From: Verrucomicrobiota bacterium
GTDB lineage: Bacteria > Verrucomicrobiota > Verrucomicrobiia > Limisphaerales > Fontisphaeraceae
Direction: 5' to 3'
NCBI GenBank assembly: GCA_037139415.1
Contig: JBAXGN010000004.1
Span: forward strand, 20,696 to 84,695
Length of the DNA stretch: 64,000 bases
Translations under genes and position numbers: made by a program
The notes under the pieces: generated by a model
What the model was told of the DNA's origin: nothing
Seen by the model: only the letters and a program-made list of their open reading frames with translations
The model's database searches: none
In this document: positions 61,789 through 64,000 of the stretch, piece after piece
Layout of the letters: each line of letters opens with the position of its first letter
Numbering within the stretch: the first letter of the stretch is position 1

Positions 61789-63537
61789 ATGAACATGAAA
61801 CATTTCTATGCCCTGCTCCTGCTCACGCTTGTGGCTGCAAGTGGCACATGCGCCCAGGAACCGCCGCCGCCGGGTGAAAAACAGCATGACGTGTTTAAGG
61901 TCGCGGCCTTCGGGGCGAAAGGCGACGGCAGAAACGATGATGGGCCAGCGATTCAAAAGGCCCTTGACGCTGCTATTGCCGCTGGCATCGGGGCCGAGGT
62001 GGTACTGGATGCAGGCAAAATTTATCGGCTGGGGTCCAACACTGCCGACCTCGCCGTACTTCGGATCGGGAGCGCATGTGGACTCACCCTCGCGGGCAAT
62101 CGCGCCACGCTGGTGGCGCATCCCTCAAACCGGCTGCTCTGTATTTTCGACTCAAGCAATGTGGTCATTCGCGATCTCGTCCTGGATTACAGCCCACTTC
62201 CCTTCACCCAGGCACGGCTAACTGAGGTGGCGCTGACCGAAGGATTCTTGCGATTCCGGGTAGAGCTGGGCTACGACGATCCGTCGGTGGGCGGCACCGA
62301 CATTTACCGTGACTTCAAGAGTTCAGATGCCGTGTTCCTGGATGGCGCCACTCGTGCCTTCACTCACGACTGGGGACGTATCGCCAGCATTAAAGCGCTC
62401 GGCGAGCATTACTTTGAAGCGCGTTTCCACAATAAGGATATGCAAAATCGCTTTGCCAAGGTCAAAACAGGGGACTTCATTGCCATAAAACAACATTTTT
62501 CCGAGGCACCTTCGCAACGGGATCAGCACGGGCGTTATTTGAGTTCGACGTCGCCAAACATATATATCACCTTTTCACAAAATGTGAGACTCGAGCGGAT
62601 CATCTCCCATGCTTCGCCGGGGATGACCTTCGTCGCAACGGGTTCTGAAGGCGTGGTGCTTGATGGCTGCCAGGTGGTCCGCAAGCCCAACACTGACCGC
62701 CTCATCGCCAGCAATAGCGATGGAGCGCACTTCAAGAGCCTGACCGTGATGCCCTTGGTTCAAAATTCGATCTTCGAGGCGTTAATGGACGACTCCATCA
62801 ACATCAAGATTTCGTCCGAGCTAGTGAAGGAAGTGCTGGGGACGCGCGTACGGCTCGCTCATGGGGACATCGCCACCGATGACCTCGTCATTCGCCCCGG
62901 GCAATCTCTTTTATTCCTGGGCGGAGCAGCCAAACGACACCTTGGTTATGCCAAGATTTTGGCCGTCGAACGCATCCGCTATCGTGAGGCCTGGATCACG
63001 CTGGAGACGACGATTCCGGGGCTCGCGGTCGGAGATCTGGCTTTTCTGAGACCGACCACAGACGCCGTGGTAACGCGCTGTGAGTTTCGCACCCAGCTCA
63101 AGACAGCATTGGTAACACATCCACCCACGGTGATTTCCGAATGTGTGTTTACAGATGTTGCTTATGGGGTGCATTCCCCGTTTAACAGCAACATCGAAGG
63201 CCCGCCGCCGCAGGGAATGCGCGTGAACCAGTGCAGGTTTGTCCACCCGAGCGTAGCCGCAATCGCCCTGCACCTTCCCTCCTTGGCTACTGGGACACCG
63301 GGGCGCCAGGCACTAGTAGCTGATCATTGCCAATTCACTGTGGGGGATAATCGGGGAGTCGTGCTCAATGCTTATAATCAGGATGGAATTATCTTGCGCA
63401 ATGCACAAGTTTCGATTGCGGACAATCGTACAAAAGCAGATCTGATCAGGCTTCACAATTGCATCAATGTGGTTGAAGAAAAGGTTGCGTTCACAACATC
63501 ACAAAAACCCACGACATTACCGCAAGGCGACAAGTGA
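61789..63537 (+). CDS. Exported right-handed parallel beta-helix protein
   Basis: A 582-residue protein from the ATG at 61789. Signal peptide: HFYALLLLTLVAASGTCAQ. The pectate-lyase/glycosyl-hydrolase-28-like start FKVAAFGAKGDGRNDDGPAI is followed by LRIGSACGLTLAGNRATLVA and many short beta-strand turns (NVVIRDLVLDYSPLPF, SEGVVLDGCQVV, DSINIKISSELV). The fold is clear but no catalytic Asp triad can be assigned with confidence. A polysaccharide-binding or degrading role is inferred. It is preceded by tRNA-Pro with about 100 bp between. Confidence 0.82.
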   Translation: MNMKHFYALLLLTLVAASGTCAQEPPPPGEKQHDVFKVAAFGAKGDGRNDDGPAIQKALDAAIAAGIGAEVVLDAGKIYRLGSNTADLAVLRIGSACGLTLAGNRATLVAHPSNRLLCIFDSSNVVIRDLVLDYSPLPFTQARLTEVALTEGFLRFRVELGYDDPSVGGTDIYRDFKSSDAVFLDGATRAFTHDWGRIASIKALGEHYFEARFHNKDMQNRFAKVKTGDFIAIKQHFSEAPSQRDQHGRYLSSTSPNIYITFSQNVRLERIISHASPGMTFVATGSEGVVLDGCQVVRKPNTDRLIASNSDGAHFKSLTVMPLVQNSIFEALMDDSINIKISSELVKEVLGTRVRLAHGDIATDDLVIRPGQSLLFLGGAAKRHLGYAKILAVERIRYREAWITLETTIPGLAVGDLAFLRPTTDAVVTRCEFRTQLKTALVTHPPTVISECVFTDVAYGVHSPFNSNIEGPPPQGMRVNQCRFVHPSVAAIALHLPSLATGTPGRQALVADHCQFTVGDNRGVVLNAYNQDGIILRNAQVSIADNRTKADLIRLHNCINVVEEKVAFTTSQKPTTLPQGDK

Positions 63538-63943
63538 ATGCATCCAATGCGCAAAATGCCCTACCTCCTTGCCGCTACTCAATTTGAAACTTAACCGCTA
63601 CCCACCTTGCCGAATAGCTGTGGCGAAGTTTGGGGACAACCGACAAGAATAAAGCATTGCACAAGATTATGGAACAGCTTACTGCAAAGCCCGAACCGCC
63701 AAAACAGATTTATCCGCTGTTTAAAGAGATCGCAGAGCAGTGGCTTTGCAGCATCAAGCACACGGCCGGCAACTCGCAACAATCTGGTTTTGAAGATCGC
63801 CATAAAATGCTCTATGCCAACGGAACTTTGGCAGGAACGACATAATTCTTTATCCTTCCCATTTCTATACCAATCGGTAAATTCATTTCCAAGTAAACCC
63901 ACCCAGCGTTAGATGATTTGTTGGTTGGTGGCTGGAGGGTAAA
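63538..63943 (+). other. Unassigned 406-bp stretch near the right edge
   Basis: No convincing gene. A frame at 63630-63845 (TTG start, 71 codons) encodes a basic, helical-looking peptide (LHKIMEQLTAKPEPPKQIY, FKEIAEQWLCSIKHT) with nothing recognisable. It could be a small gene, a remnant, or chance. I could not see a terminator for the beta-helix gene. Confidence 0.3.
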
Positions 63944-64000
63944 ATGGTATGCAAACAAATTGGTCAACTGTTGAAGGTGTCTCATCGCAACCGGGGAATA
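63944..64000 (+). CDS. Possible 5' end of a gene cut by the window edge
   Basis: GGAGGG at 63934-63939 is a good ribosome-binding site. The ATG at 63944 gives MVCKQIGQLLKVSHRNRGI and the ATG at 63949 gives MQTNWSTVEGVSSQPGN. Both frames stay open to the end. Too short to name. Confidence 0.3.
   Translation, partial: MVCKQIGQLLKVSHRNRGI

Overview
The window looks like a chromosomal segment of a Verrucomicrobia-like bacterium, most like the Pedosphaera/Limisphaera side of the phylum. This is an inference from gene content, not from a marker-gene search. The clues are many large secreted enzymes with N-terminal signal peptides (a GH78 rhamnosidase, a sulfatase, a heparinase-type lyase fused to passenger repeats, a beta-helix protein, a matrixin protease), a Tat-exported Gfo/Idh/MocA oxidoreductase, a DUF1573 protein, and a similar beta-rich C-terminal module on unrelated secreted proteins. 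Base composition is moderately GC-rich throughout. Shine-Dalgarno sites are often weak or absent.

Layout. 1-9.3 kb: a cut-off secreted protein, a rhamnosidase, a YchF-like protein without a G domain, a secreted-protein/metalloprotease pair, a Tat-exported oxidoreductase and a YceI protein closed by a clear terminator. 9.5-17.7 kb: a tight run of co-directional, mostly overlapping genes (unknown protein, GT2 glycosyltransferase, NAD-binding epimerase-like protein, polytopic membrane protein, tiny ORF, methyltransferase, MASE1 sensor kinase, NarL-type regulator). This suggests surface glycan or lipid modification with its own two-component system. 17.9-21.7 kb: a two-gene ATPase plus TPR module lies between intact ilvH and a second copy of the last 106 bp of ilvH, which reads like a small element integrated at the 3' end of ilvH. 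21.7-34.5 kb: mostly core metabolism (a split phosphotransacetylase, a PAS/GAF kinase, a GspC/PilP-like protein, a LacI regulator, valS, a PIN/ribbon-helix-helix toxin-antitoxin pair, cimA, miaA). ilvH and cimA together fit isoleucine synthesis through citramalate.

34.5-46 kb: an orphan ATP-grasp protein, a sulfatase, a WGR-like protein, a secreted ConA-like protein, an ABC exporter-type ATPase and giant permease, and an old-yellow-enzyme/GltD fusion. 46-53 kb: a membrane-anchored TPR protein and the 1856-residue lyase with autotransporter-type repeats, then tRNA-Ala. 53-64 kb: a DUF481 porin-like protein, a run of tgpA-like, DUF58, tmk, DUF1573-cytochrome c and cysS genes, a DUF554 membrane protein, tRNA-Pro, a beta-helix protein and an unresolved right edge.

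Three structured non-coding elements are present: a 300-bp sequence with terminal inverted repeats (60452-60751), a ~160-bp palindrome (54211-54374) and a 67-bp hairpin (38988-39054). I saw no CRISPR array, rRNA, integrase or transposase gene. The strongest candidate for something undescribed is the ATPase/TPR module bounded by direct repeats of the ilvH end.
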